A stretch of 64,000 bases of DNA from Ustilaginoidea virens. Taxonomy: Eukaryota; Ascomycota; Sordariomycetes; Hypocreales; Clavicipitaceae. Below are positions 21,695 through 33,182 of this stretch, piece after piece. The position numbers were made by a program, and so were the translations under genes. Location: assembly GCF_000687475.1 (NCBI RefSeq), contig NC_057322.1, positions 2,170,001 to 2,234,000 on the forward strand, in the 5' to 3' direction. Position 1 is the first letter of the stretch. Each line of letters starts with the position of its first letter. The notes beneath the pieces are model-generated. The model was not told where the DNA came from. It made no database searches and worked only from the letters and a program-made list of their open reading frames with translations.

Positions 21695-23738
21695 TATACT
21701 ATTCTGCTTACTTATCGGATGCAGAACGAAATTATACTATATATAATAAGGAACTCCTTACCATTATCTTTTGGCTTAAGGTATAATTAATAGAATTCCG
21801 CTTAATAGCCTCCCCCTTTATTATCCTTACTAACTATAAGAACCTAGAGTATTTTGCCCGGTTATAAGAAATATCTAAACGATAAGCCTAATAGGCTAAG
21901 ACTCTAGCGCTCTTTAACTTCTACCTTTAGTATAAGCCTAAGTTATAAGCCTAATGCCTTAATACGCTTTCTCGGCGGGAATAAAAGGCAGATAAGGCGG
22001 AGCTATAAATCAGCTAGATCCTAAAACTACTATCTATTTTAGCACTTAATACGGATAAGATAAAAAGCGAGAAAATACTAACTTTAGCCCTAAAGACTAC
22101 CCTACCCCGCGGTTTATATATCTTTGCTGACTCTTACCTCTAAACTATCTAGGACTAAGCGATATTTAAAGATAATATATATTAGGCCTAATAGATAGTA
22201 GTTATAAATAGGGAACGACGATTTCTAGTAGAGGCAGCAATATAAGAATAAATTACTAACTATACCCTAAATATATATAGCGTGCTCCTTTACCAGGTAT
22301 AGGTATAGCTCCTATTATTTAAGCCCCTAACTACTACGATAATCTAACGTTACTATGACTTACCTATTGCGGGCTACCTAAGGAAAAATACTACCTTTTA
22401 ATTATTGCAATAAGATTATTACTTTAATAATATATCGTCTAAAGTAGCGAGATATATTTAGAATTACTAATGCTATAGGGTATATAAGAGCCGTTAATTG
22501 CGCTAGGGCTTACTATAATTGCTACTAATTATAGACCGCTTCTAGTTATAGATATCGGTCGATTTTATAACTAACCTTCCTACCTATAATATATCCGACC
22601 CGCGATTCCTTATAGTGATAATTAACCGCCTATTAAAATATATCTAGCTAAAAGCTATATATTTAATAAAAGCAGAAGACTACGTAAAGCGGTTCTAATA
22701 ATGCTAGTAGCGCTTTTATAGTTTTCCTAAAGAGATTATTAGCAATTAAGGTTCAAATTAGGTAAATTAATTTTAGTCTATATTTTATAAATCAGCCGGG
22801 ATTAAGCAACTTCTTTTTATAGCATACTATCCCTAAACCGATAGCAGTATAAAGCAAATAAACTAAAAGGTATAGGCGGTCCTTTATATTATAGTTTCCT
22901 TTAATTAATATAATTGGCTAAACTATCTTACGGTATATTAATTCGCGTTAAATAACTAGATATTATCTATTACCGGGTTTAGCCTAAACCGGCTACTTAA
23001 TAGGTTTAATATTCCGATTATTGCCCTACCCCTAAAGGTAACCCTAAGCTTGATTACCCTAAAGGGGCATATAGCTCTCTTTCTTAACAACCTTAAAAAG
23101 GGATAGGAATTAGCCTAGGCTGTTATCGCCTTCGCATAATAATAATAGTAAGATACTATTAACTATTTATAATATCCGGCTAAATGCTTCTAGGTTAGTA
23201 ATTAGGTATAGTTAAACCTTTAGAATATTAAAACGAACTACTTATATAAAAAGCTCGATTGGGTCTCTACTAAATATACTATTATTGCTATCTTATTACC
23301 GCTTAATATCTAGCTCGATATCCTATAGGGTATTTATTTAGTTTTCTATATTAATTTAGTCGAATAGGCTATTTCCAATTTACTATTTAGTTAGGTAATA
23401 ACCGATATATAACCTAAGCCCCTATTTATCCTCCCCTAAGACTCTATAAACCTATATAAAGAATATAAAGTTAAGGAGATACTTATAGCGAAGAATATAT
23501 AGGGTTAAAGATAGAAATATAATATACTCGTAAAGTAGAAAGGATATAATTTACCGATATAGGAACCTTTAGAAAACTTTAAGGATACTACTATATAGGA
23601 AATATTCGAGGCTAAATAAAGGGATATTAGGACTTATAATAGGCCTAGCTAGGTCCTAAAATAAGGTCTATTAGACCGGTAAATAATGCTAAATACCTAC
23701 TACTATAAAAAATAAAATAAAATAATAAAAATACGCCT
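21695..23738 (+). pseudogene. Gypsy E pol: RNase H, integrase, chromodomain
   Basis: The frame starts inside RNase H (YSAYLSDAERNY, IYNKELL, ILTNYKNLEYF) and continues through a connection domain and integrase (about 22200-23200). It ends in a chromodomain-like block (YKVKEILIAKN near 23465, KGYNLP and EPLENFKD near 23540-23585). Many TAG/TAA codons are at Gln/Trp positions of the C copy. The N-terminal part is missing from view because Copia H inserted in RNase H at 21694/21695. Confidence 0.85.
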
Positions 23739-23757
23739 AAAAAAAAAAAAAAAAAAA
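23739..23757. repeat. Poly-A tract of Gypsy E
   Basis: Nineteen A residues lie at the pol/antisense-frame junction, the same position as in A, B and C. Confidence 0.95.
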
Positions 23758-23971
23758 CATAATATAATAAACTAAACCGGGGCCGATATAGGCTTAACCT
23801 TAATATGCCCCTTTTTAGGGCTACTTTTTATCTCCCTAAGCCTCCTCTTATTCTTATAGCAGTATATAGGCCAGTAATAGTAGGGGTCTTTATAGGGTAG
23901 GGCGTATATATAGGCTATATATTAGATGGGGATAGTTCCCTATATATCTACAATATAATAAAGTCTATAGG
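23758..23971 (-). pseudogene. Antisense accessory frame of Gypsy E, C-terminal part
   Basis: The minus-strand frame contains IGNYPHLIYSLYIRPT, which aligns with IGNYLHQAYSPYIHPT near the C-terminus of the A frame. It ends QKGAY against ERGAY. It is separated from the rest of the frame (37803 onward) by LINE1. Heavily RIP-mutated. Confidence 0.6.
23955..23971. repeat. LINE1 target-site duplication, left copy
   Basis: ATAATAAAGTCTATAGG (17 bp) recurs exactly at 37786-37802. Confidence 0.9.
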
Positions 23972-24099
23972 GGAAGAAAAAACTTTCGCGATTTCGCCCG
24001 CACCTAGGTAGCGGCACGGAACCGCCTCTAAAATCAATTCTGATATTTCCAATCGCTTTTTCTCGTCCGTTTACCCCCCTCACCTATAGCGTATCGCAT

Positions 24100-25320
24100 C
24101 TAAAGAGTAGGCGTAGCAGGCGTAGATAAAGTAATAGATATCAACAGAAGGAATAAGGGCGGTATAGCATATAGCCGCTATAACCCTAATACTACGATCG
24201 CAAATAGTATATAATGCAACTAGTCTGAGACTAAACCTGCCTAAAGGCGGAAGCGACTAATAGCCGATATTATTATAGATTTTATAAAAGAGCTTTAGGA
24301 CTATATTCCCCTAGTAGTGCTGGGAAGAGTGCGAGAGGCTATAAACTTTATAGCAGAGACTGCCTAGTAAAAGGCCGACTTAGGCAATATCTGCACCCCT
24401 ATTGGAACCTTTATACAAACGATCGAGACCGCAATTAATAAGGCTATATAGAATCTCCTAAAACCTACTGCAGCCCCTACTATATAGGCATCTATTGCTA
24501 TATAAGGGCTTGCAGCCGCTGTACCACCCTAATATAGCCTAGCTCCCCTTACGGTACCCCCCTATATCTACTGTAAAGTCCTTATTAAAGGAAATACTAT
24601 TAGTAAAATCCTCTAGAATTGCACCCTAATCGAAATCGTTAATGCAATTAATAGGGCTACCGCCAAGGGAGCAGTAGTTATAGCCCGCAGGCTCTGTAAT
24701 AGCGATATAATCGTTACTTTTAAAAAAAAAAAGCGAAGTATACTATAGATATAACCTAAGTATGCCCCGCCTTCGGCTAAGAGGCGGAACCGAACTAATA
24801 CTTATTTAGTATTATTATTAAAAGCTTCCTAACCTATTATACTACGAATGCTATAATAGAAGATATCTAGTTGAATCTTACTAAAGCTAATAGAAAGGGC
24901 TTTATTAGGGTCTCCTTTTGCCGCCCTAGGGGGACCGCAATATAAATGCCCCTAATTATAAGGGTAGACTCTATCGACCTTATAAATAAGCTTTATAAAG
25001 CTGGTATTATATACTAAGTAGAGATATTCGAAGCCGAACCTTATAATAATACTATATACCTTCGCTAGTACTATAATTACTTTAAATTCGGCTATATCGC
25101 TGTATACTATATAGCGGCAGCTCGCTGCGGCCGGTATGGCTCTAAACGCCACCCGAATGGCAATTAAAATTGCCTAGCTACTATATAGAACTAACGCGAA
25201 TCCTACCTTAACTATTATGGACTATACCCGGTATAGTCCCGCCTCTGCAAAATAGCGAACGAATAATAGGAAAAAGCTAGAAATTCCTATAGCGATAGAC
25301 TGAGGCTCTTTGCCTTATAT
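24100..25320 (+). pseudogene. LINE1 ORF1 (gag-like, zinc knuckles)
   Basis: The degraded frame has an Ala/Pro-rich central part and a C-terminal region at about 25060-25160 with FKFGYIAVYY and ARCGRYGSKRH. These look like CCHC knuckles whose Cys and His codons became Tyr (TGT/CAT to TAT), as RIP would do. ORF1 proteins of Tad-like LINEs bind RNA. The start codon cannot be fixed; limits are approximate. It is in a different frame from ORF2. Confidence 0.65.
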
Positions 25321-25742
25321 ATAGTATTAGACGCTAATATTATCCTAATTGTAGACTAGGGCTGCTGCTATATAGCTAGCGGATCTTCCCCGCATAAGCT
25401 CTCCCTTTAGAAATAAGGCCGACCGATCGGAAGCATTAATAGGAACCCTTATATTAGGGCTAATAGTAGTATTACCGCCTTCCTCCGAGCCGCCCCCGTA
25501 TAAGACTATAATACAACTGCGCCTGCCCTAGACGCCTAACCTATAGCCACCTCTAATATACTGCCGCTATTAATCCCCTTGCGATTATCTATATAATAAT
25601 AATCCTTTATTAAAATATATAGAAGAAAACTACCCTTATAAGACTAGCACTCTATTACTAGCGCGAGCCTAATATTATAGCGATCTAAAAACCCGCTGTG
25701 CCTAGACGGACCCTATTAAGCCCTAGCCTTAGAAGATATATA
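25321..25742 (+). pseudogene. LINE1 ORF2, N-terminal part (endonuclease)
   Basis: This is the beginning of an exonuclease/endonuclease/phosphatase-type domain. The clearest block is IIAIQKPAV near 25675, the IxxQEP motif of LINE endonucleases. Copia F interrupts it after the codons for SLRRYILA, and the frame resumes at 33183 (TTA GCA GTA TAT). Confidence 0.7.
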
Positions 25743-25747
25743 TTAGC
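25743..25747. repeat. Target-site duplication TTAGC, left copy (Copia F)
   Basis: TTAGC precedes the left LTR and recurs at 33183-33187. Confidence 0.9.
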
Positions 25748-26088
25748 TGTCGGAATCGCTGTCGCAAGGTGCCCAATTGGGCATATTGCGACGGATGTGC
25801 CGCGCACACCCGATGCGCACGATGTGGCCACTTTGGCCCCTTTTGCCCCTTTACCCCTGAGCCCGGTAGGGCACGCGGGCAGTCCGGCCCGACCGCGCCG
25901 AAGCACGTGACTACGGCACGCACAAAAAGGCCACATCGTATAATTACTCTTTTGCTTCCTTTCTTTCCTCTTAGTTAGTCAGTTATAATCAAAGAAGTAA
26001 TCATACCTTTAACTGGTGACCTCACGGTACTTGATACCACGCGCGCAACCCTACGAACAATTGGGTACCCCTTAATATAACACTAATA
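25748..26088 (+). repeat. Copia F 5' LTR (341 bp)
   Basis: It starts TGTCGGAATCGCTGTCG and ends ACACTAATA. It matches 32842-33182 closely. Frames on both strands inside it are shadows. Confidence 0.93.
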
Positions 26089-26550
26089 CTGATCAGTGAA
26101 GTTGAAGTTCACTTTATAGATTAGCTAGGACCAGTAAAAAGAGACGGTTTAATTAAATCGTGCTAATAAGGAACGTGATCTAGCCTATTCAGAGGAACGG
26201 CTATAGATGTCACGAACTAAGGGATAAACTGATTGTGTCTAACCTTCCCTACTCGTCTATTACGAGGAACAATCGCTAAATATTATACTAATAGTATAAT
26301 AGCCAGTGAATACAATTAGCAGGCCAAAACGCGGGTTCTTACGTAAGCGACCCTAAACCGCAATAATATCTACGGTAAAGAGCCTATTTACTGTTATATT
26401 CAATAGTCAAATAAGCAACCGGAATGCCTATAACATCCTGCCCGACTATTGCTTCCTTCCTTACTTCCTTCCTGACCTTCTTCCTTACTTCCTTCCTTCC
26501 TTCTTTTCATTAATTACTTCCTTCTTTCTTTTATTAATTACTTCCTTCTA
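26089..26550 (+). other. Copia F leader with pyrimidine-rich TTCC repeats
   Basis: This is untranslated. It begins CTGATCAGTGAAG after the LTR; I see no clear tRNA complement there. From 26452 to 26550 it is dominated by imperfect CTTCCTTCCTTA and TTAATTACTTCC repeats. No gene seen. Confidence 0.75.
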
Positions 26551-29500
26551 ATATATACGCCTACCCCTATCAATATTACAATAGAGGCATTACTACCCGA
26601 AAGGCTCAGGCCTTACGCCGATACTATTATAGAGGACTGGGCCAATTCAAAAGGGCAGATTAACCCTACTAATGCTACGGATGAGTAGTTATACAATCGT
26701 ATCGCCTACCTCATCAATAACTACACAATAGGCGATAAGATAGATAATGATCTATGGGAATAATTCCGTGATGATTATGAGGAATAGACCGAGGAGCTAT
26801 TTAACCGTATTAATAAACGGCTTCTATAGGAATTCCGAATAACTCTACGGGAACGTAGGGTATATATTAGAAGTATAGGATTATCAGCAGTTAAGACCCT
26901 TACCTACTATCTCCAATAAGAGCATATGCCTGAGTGGCCTTAAGAGGAAATAGATCTCCAATTTACACGCAAAACCTTTATATCCCGGTTAAATCCAGAT
27001 AGGGAATAATTAGTCCCTACTGCTTATACCGAATAGGAGATGCAAATAAACTAGAATGCCCCCTCTATTACAAGCTTAAGGAATTCACTCCCTACTATAA
27101 TTGTTCGAATACCCTTACGGATACCCTTACGGATGCCCTTATAGATACCCTTGCGATTATTCTCGCGAAGACCTTTATAAGCCCCTTCGACCCCCAGGGA
27201 CTTTGCAATACTAATAGTATAACAACCCCTTATCCCTCTATCTATATTAAAGAAGGCCCCTATTCCTACCGAAGAAGAAAGGGGCCGGCCGCTATAACAG
27301 AAAGGGAAAGCGCCTATTTATAGGCCGCTATTTAAGACAGGGGAAAGCTCCCAATAACAGCAATATTCAACGGACGATAATTATAGCCTGACCGACTAAA
27401 TACTTTATCCTAGGGGTTATACCCCTAGCCGAGCTAGCCGAAGCGGCTATCCTAATGCCCCTTAGAATCATAGTATGCCCACAAGGACCAGAGGTCAGGT
27501 TATAGGCCCCGATAATATGCTTCAATCAATAGAGAGTGCCGACGGCAATACCCTTAAAGTTACTGGCGATACCCTCTAAGCCACTAATATCAATATTCCC
27601 CGACATACCGCTACCAGCGGCACCGGGTAAGCCCCTAATATTGATAAAACAGCTGCCCCTAATGCCAGATATCACGAATCATAGTATCGCAGCTACAACC
27701 TATAGGCCCGGATGCCTTAACTATAGGCTCAAATGCCTCAACTATAGGCTTAAATGCCTTAACCACCGGCTCTAATGCCTCACCCGATAATGCTAAAGAT
27801 AGGTATGGCACCGGACCCCTCCCGGCACTATCGGCCTACCTAGGCCGATAAACGGACCGTTTTAATGGGAGGACCGGTAAACCTAGACTGACCCGGGTTA
27901 TAGGATAACCCAGCTAGAGATCCCGCCAGCCTACCGTAAGGCTACCGATAAGCCGTTCTGGAATACCCTCTGGAATAATAATACCACCAAGAAGATTATA
28001 CCTAAAGAGCTTATGTAGAGGCCGGGTTTAATGATATTTCGAAAAAGATATCTGACCTCTTACGCAGCTATCGTATAGAGGATAGATATAGTAGCAAAAT
28101 AGATGACTTTTTTGTACTAAAGGTAGTATCCTTTAAGAGCAAGTACCGCCTTCTAGGATTGCCCGATTATACACTTATAAGAGCCTTTTAAATTATATTA
28201 ATCGGCGATGCTAAGATATATTATTTTGATAATATCGAACGCATTTATAATACCTTCACTTTTGATAATATAGTCTGTAAAATCAAAAGCTATTTCGAAA
28301 ATAAGAGCATAGAGCAATTCTATTTGTACTGTTGGAATAGAATAACGCTCCAATCAACTATTGCAAAACATCCTAATAAGTCAAAGCTAGAATGCCTCAA
28401 TATCCTACTAGAGGAACTTTAGCGCCTATATTGTGGTCTTTTTCCCCCCTTTATAGCTAATATAGAGCTTTATCGGCAAGTGCTTAATACTATAAGGGAT
28501 ACCCCTAAGTATAGCCAGGCTATATATCGCTATGCCTCTATATTCGAAGGCCTCGCCGCTGATTTATAACGATCCCTTTCTATCTATAAGACTACCTATA
28601 TGACTTAACAGTATTAATTCCTTTAATAATAATAGCAGCCTTAGCAATATTAGGATATTGAAGATACTAACATTAATGATAATATAGCGTGTTTCATAGA
28701 TCGTAGATATGGTTAATCCCACAACCGGTATTAATGCCCCTAATAATACAGACCCCCCTAATAGCAATAATAGAATCGCGCCTTTCCAGCTAGGCCCTAT
28801 TAAAGAAGATGCTTCGTTTACAATAAATTAGGTTATTAGTCATCCAACTATACTGCTAAAGAGCAATAAGAATTAAAAGCATAATAGCTGAAGAACCGCT
28901 CTAATTGGACCGCCTCTAATGATAAGAAATTCCGCATTTTCCTATAGGAATATGAAGGGACTACCGACTAAGCCCTTAAAGATACTAATTTTAATGATAT
29001 TATTGAAGATATTAAAGTTATAATAGCAGGGGTTATATATTGGGATACAGAGGACGCTATCGCACTATAATTTACAACCACTTAGTATTTCTTAGCCCCT
29101 ACGCAAATAGAACTATTACCTTCTTTATCTATCGAGATATTATAAGTCCTATAGGATGAATTATGCCGATATGCCTTCCTATAGATTGACCCCTTCCGAA
29201 TGCCTTTATAACTACTAGACCGTATTTCTGCCTTTCTAGAAGAAGAACGGTATAGTGACTATACCTTCTGCAGAATCCTACCGGATACTGGCGCCTCCGG
29301 CCTATCTATAGCAGGCATAGGTTAAATAAGAGCCCTGATGAGATTAATAAAATCTTTAACGATTGAGTTAACGGATATGCAGTATACTATTAATTTCGGA
29401 GCAAATTCTGCTATATCTTCTGGTATATTGAATATCCCGATGATATTCGGCAATATCCCCTTCTACATTCTTAATAGCGGCACCCCCTTTCTCTATTCTA

Positions 29501-32500
29501 TTACGGATATAGATAGGATAGGCGTAAAGCTAGATAATATTAATAACTTACTTATCAAAAGGGATATTAAGGTTCTAATTATTAGGAAATAGGGATACCT
29601 ATAGTGGACTCTTAATGCCATAGATACTATAGCCTTCCATCTATCGTTATAGGAAATCCGTTAGCTATATCGTCGATTCGGGCACCCCTCTATTAATAGG
29701 CTCTCTATATTGCTTTAATAGGCTAGTTATAATAATATCGACCGTAATATTATCAAAAGGATCATCTATATATGCTATTAATGCCAAATGAATGTAAAAG
29801 CACCCAGCCGATTCAAATTCACACTTAAAGATAATAATACTAGCTAATTTAACTATAAGATTATCGTTAATATCCTTTATATTAATAATCAGCCGGTATT
29901 GCATATTATAGATGCCGCGATAAGCTTCCAGGCAGCTAGATTTCTTGATTTATAAAGGCAGAAGGCCTACGATATTTAGAATGCCTTTAAGGAATACTGG
30001 ATTAATACCTATCTTAGCCTACCGGATTGGATAGTTTATAATGCCGGACTAAACTTTACTTCCGCCGAATTCCGTTATAATGCCCGGCTTCTATCTATCA
30101 ATATGGATGAAATTCCTATAGAAGCCTATAATAGTATTGGTAAAGTCGAAAGATACCATACCCCGTTACGCCGAGCCTATACTATTATTAATAACGAAGT
30201 AGGCGACTAAATAATAAAGGAACAGAAATTACAGCTTACTATAAAAGCTATTAATGATTCTGCTAGACCTAACGGTCTAGTGCCTATATTATTAGTCTTT
30301 GGGGCATATCCCTAACTTACGGATGATTTACCCTCTAGCTTATTAGTATTATAACGTGCCTTAACGCTACGAATGGCTACTAATAAAGCTAGGAAATGCC
30401 TCGCTAAGCGATAAGTTTATGATGCCCTCGCCTAATAGAACGGCCCGAATATACAGCCTATCTACCGACTACCCCTATAGTTAGACGTATAGGTATAGAG
30501 AGAAAAGGGTGGATAGTATAGGCCATACCGGCTAATCAGCCTCAATAGTAAGACCTGCATCGTATAGATGCCATATAGCCCGGTTAAGTTCTGGTTAACG
30601 GTCGTTAAGTTATATAACTACGACCCTAATAATGCCGAAGATATCGTCTATACCGAAGGCCCGGCCCGCCCTGGCAGGCTAAAAATCAGGATACCGGCTG
30701 CAGCCGCACCTCTAGCCGCGATGATACCTATAGCCGCGATATATCCATCGCCAGCCACTAGCCCTAATTAAGTCAGGCTAATATCACCAGTAAGGGTGGT
30801 ATCTAACGTCATAATCAATAAGGACTAAGAAGAGGCTCTCGTTAATACTATCGCTTCTAATACCGTTATTAATGCCTCTTTCCTAACCGCTAAAGAGTAA
30901 GCCGATCTATAGCTTACTAGCTAATTATGCTAGGAAGGTAAGATCATAACCCTTAGAGACCCTTTTAAGCAGTCGGACTATATAGAGATTAAAGCATTAC
31001 AGGCCTATAATATATTTAGATTCGTTACCTTTAATATCAGTCAATATAGAGCCTAACGCCTATTTAACTTACATATAGTATAGGAAATCAAAGGTAAAGG
31101 CATGGATATACCGTATAAGAAATCACGACTCGTTATATAAGGTCATAATAATAATAAAAAGCAATTAATATTAACTTAGTCCCCTATAATCTAACGGGCT
31201 AGTTAATGGCTACTTATATTATTGGCCCTATCACTATAACGCTCTTACGGCCTATTCCTTTGGATATGGGATATTATGCAGGCCTACGTATAGTTATTAA
31301 CTACCCTTAATCGGTCGATTATTGCCAAGCTACCTAAGTAAATAGCCCACTAATACCCTAATAATACTATTATGGAAGTAGTGAAGCCACTATACGGAAT
31401 AGCTAAGGCAGGCACCTACTGGTGGGCGACATACTTCCGGCACTATCGTAAGAAGTTGGGCATGACTACTTCAACCTATGACCCCTGTTTGCTAATATCC
31501 GCCGGTAATGACCGCACTAATGATACTAACCGTACTGGCGATACTAGCATATGCTTTAGTATCGTAGGTATGCAGACTGATGATACCCTTAGCCTAAGTG
31601 ATAATGCCTTCTTCCAATAGGAAGAATTGGAGCTTACTAAGGCAGGCTTTAATGCCAAGCCTAAGATAAGGCTATTACCAATTGTGCCCTTGATATTTAA
31701 TGGATGTATGCTAACGGTCACTACCGACGGTACAATAATATTATACCAGAAAGGCTAAAGCAAAAAGATCGCCACTATCGATAAGAATGCGCCTATAGCA
31801 TAGTATAATTATATCGAGTAATATGCTCGCGGTACTTATATGGCTATAGTCTGCTAGCCCGAGGCGTCTTTTGACCTATCTGTCGTAGTATAATACCAGC
31901 AACCTGACCCTGAAGATATCGCGAGGTTAAATAAGTGCCTTTAATGGCAGCTTAATAATTAGGATCGCGGCCTATGGTATATTAATTTGGCCCTTAATAT
32001 AGCTAAGATCTTTATATTTATTGATAGATCCTTTGCCAATAATAAAGATTTAAGCTCCCAGATTGGTTATGTGATTATGCTAGGGAATGAGGCAGGTACT
32101 GCGAATAATGCCTTCCAGCTGACCGGTAATATTATTACTTATAGCTCTATAAAGAGTAAGCGGGTAACGCGCAGCGCACTCGCTTTAGAGCTGTATAGTA
32201 TAGTGCAAGGGGTCGATATCGCATATGCGATAGGCACGACCCTTAATATGATTACCAGTAGGCTGGGATTGCCGAAGATCCCTATAGTTGTGTGTACGGA
32301 TTCGTTTTCGCTATATAAATGCCTAGTCAAGCTAGGCACTACTAAGGAAAAGAGGCTCATAATAGATATTATAGCCCTACAATAATTATACGAGCGCCGG
32401 GAGATTTATAAGATCCGTTGGATTAATAGGAATGATAATCTCGCCGACGTAATAACTAAGGGAACGCCTAATAAAGCCCTTAAGACCTTCGTCGACTAAA

Positions 32501-32551
32501 ATCAGGCTATTATACGTGTAGAAGGGTGGGTAAAGAGGCCGGTCAATATCT
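26551..32551 (+). pseudogene. Copia F gag-pol polyprotein (about 2000 codons, one frame)
   Basis: A single frame runs the full length with only RIP-type stops, so the ancestor had gag and pol fused. The start position reads ATA TAT ACG (probably a mutated ATG). The gag region is about 26551-28800, with an unusual run of PLRIPLRMPL-like repeats (27110-27160) and another around QMPQLxAQMP (27710-27780). The protease motif is PDTGAS (29285). Integrase is about 29650-30200 (FGHPSINRL, CYQCQ, YNSIGKVERYH). Reverse transcriptase is about 31000-31620 (VVKPLYGIAKAG, MQTDDT in place of YVDD). RNase H is about 32000-32500 (DRSFANN, SSQIGYV, ALELYSI, VCTDSF, RWINRNDNLADVITKG). Confidence 0.85.
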
Positions 32552-32841
32552 GACTGCATTTAGAAGGTATTAGTGATGTCATATGTGATAAGTGGGTGGA
32601 TTTCCTTATGTTATTTTTACTGCATTTGCTGCTTTTACTGCGTTTACTGCTGCCCCTTTTTGCCCCTTTATTTGGCTGCGATATTTAATATACCGGCTGT
32701 ATGGTATGATGCCGGCCGCGCGGCGCGATAGCGTTATCCACGGCACAACCTGCCGAGACCGCGCCGCACTTTTCTTTCTATATGTGCGCCTTATATCCTA
32801 GCGATTCCGATGTTTACTTCTATAAAAAGAGAAGCTGCCAG
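32552..32841 (+). other. Copia F 3' untranslated region
   Basis: No coding sequence is seen. A short direct repeat TTTACTGCATTTGCTGC/TTTACTGCGTTTACTGC lies at 32615-32660. A purine run AAAAAGAGAAG (32824-32834) is the best polypurine-tract candidate, 7 bases before the LTR. Confidence 0.6.
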
Positions 32842-33182
32842 TATCGGAATCGCTGTCGCAAGGTGCCTAATTGGGCATATTGCGACGGATATGCCGCGCA
32901 CACCCGATGCGCACGATGTGGCCACTTTGGCCCCTTTTGCCCCTTTACCCCTGAGCCCGGTAGGGCACGCGGGCAGTCCGGCCCGACCGCGCCGAAGCAT
33001 GTGACTACGGCACGCATAAAAAGGCCACATCGTGTAATTACTCTTTTGCTTCCTTTCTTTCCTCTTAGTTAGTCAGTTATAATTAAAGAAGTAATTATAC
33101 CTTTGACCGGTGACCTTACGGTACTTGATACCACGCGCGCAACCCTACGAACAACTGGGTACCCCTTGATGTGACACCAACA
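32842..33182 (+). repeat. Copia F 3' LTR (341 bp)
   Basis: It starts TATCGGAATCGCTGTCG (TG changed to TA) and ends GACACCAACA. It is followed by TTAGC (33183-33187). Confidence 0.93.

Larger units (their letters stand above)
25748..33182 (+). mobile_element. Copia element F, full length
   Basis: The element is 7435 bp with two 341-bp LTRs, a TTAGC duplication and one single-frame polyprotein with Copia domain order. It inserted into the endonuclease of LINE1. Its LTRs are much less mutated than its coding region. Confidence 0.93.

Noticed and set aside
25685..25978. Several 64-83-codon frames on both strands, repeated at 32782-33072
   Set aside because: They are inside the two LTRs of Copia F, in several frames at once, with no start or domain context.
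26452..26550. TTCC-rich run as a CRISPR-like or regulatory array
   Set aside because: The repeats are imperfect, contiguous pyrimidine microsatellite without spacers, inside the Copia F leader of a eukaryotic genome.
27536..27775. Open frame with MP..L repeats within Copia F
   Set aside because: It is in a different frame from the polyprotein; the repeat belongs to the gag frame and this is its shadow.
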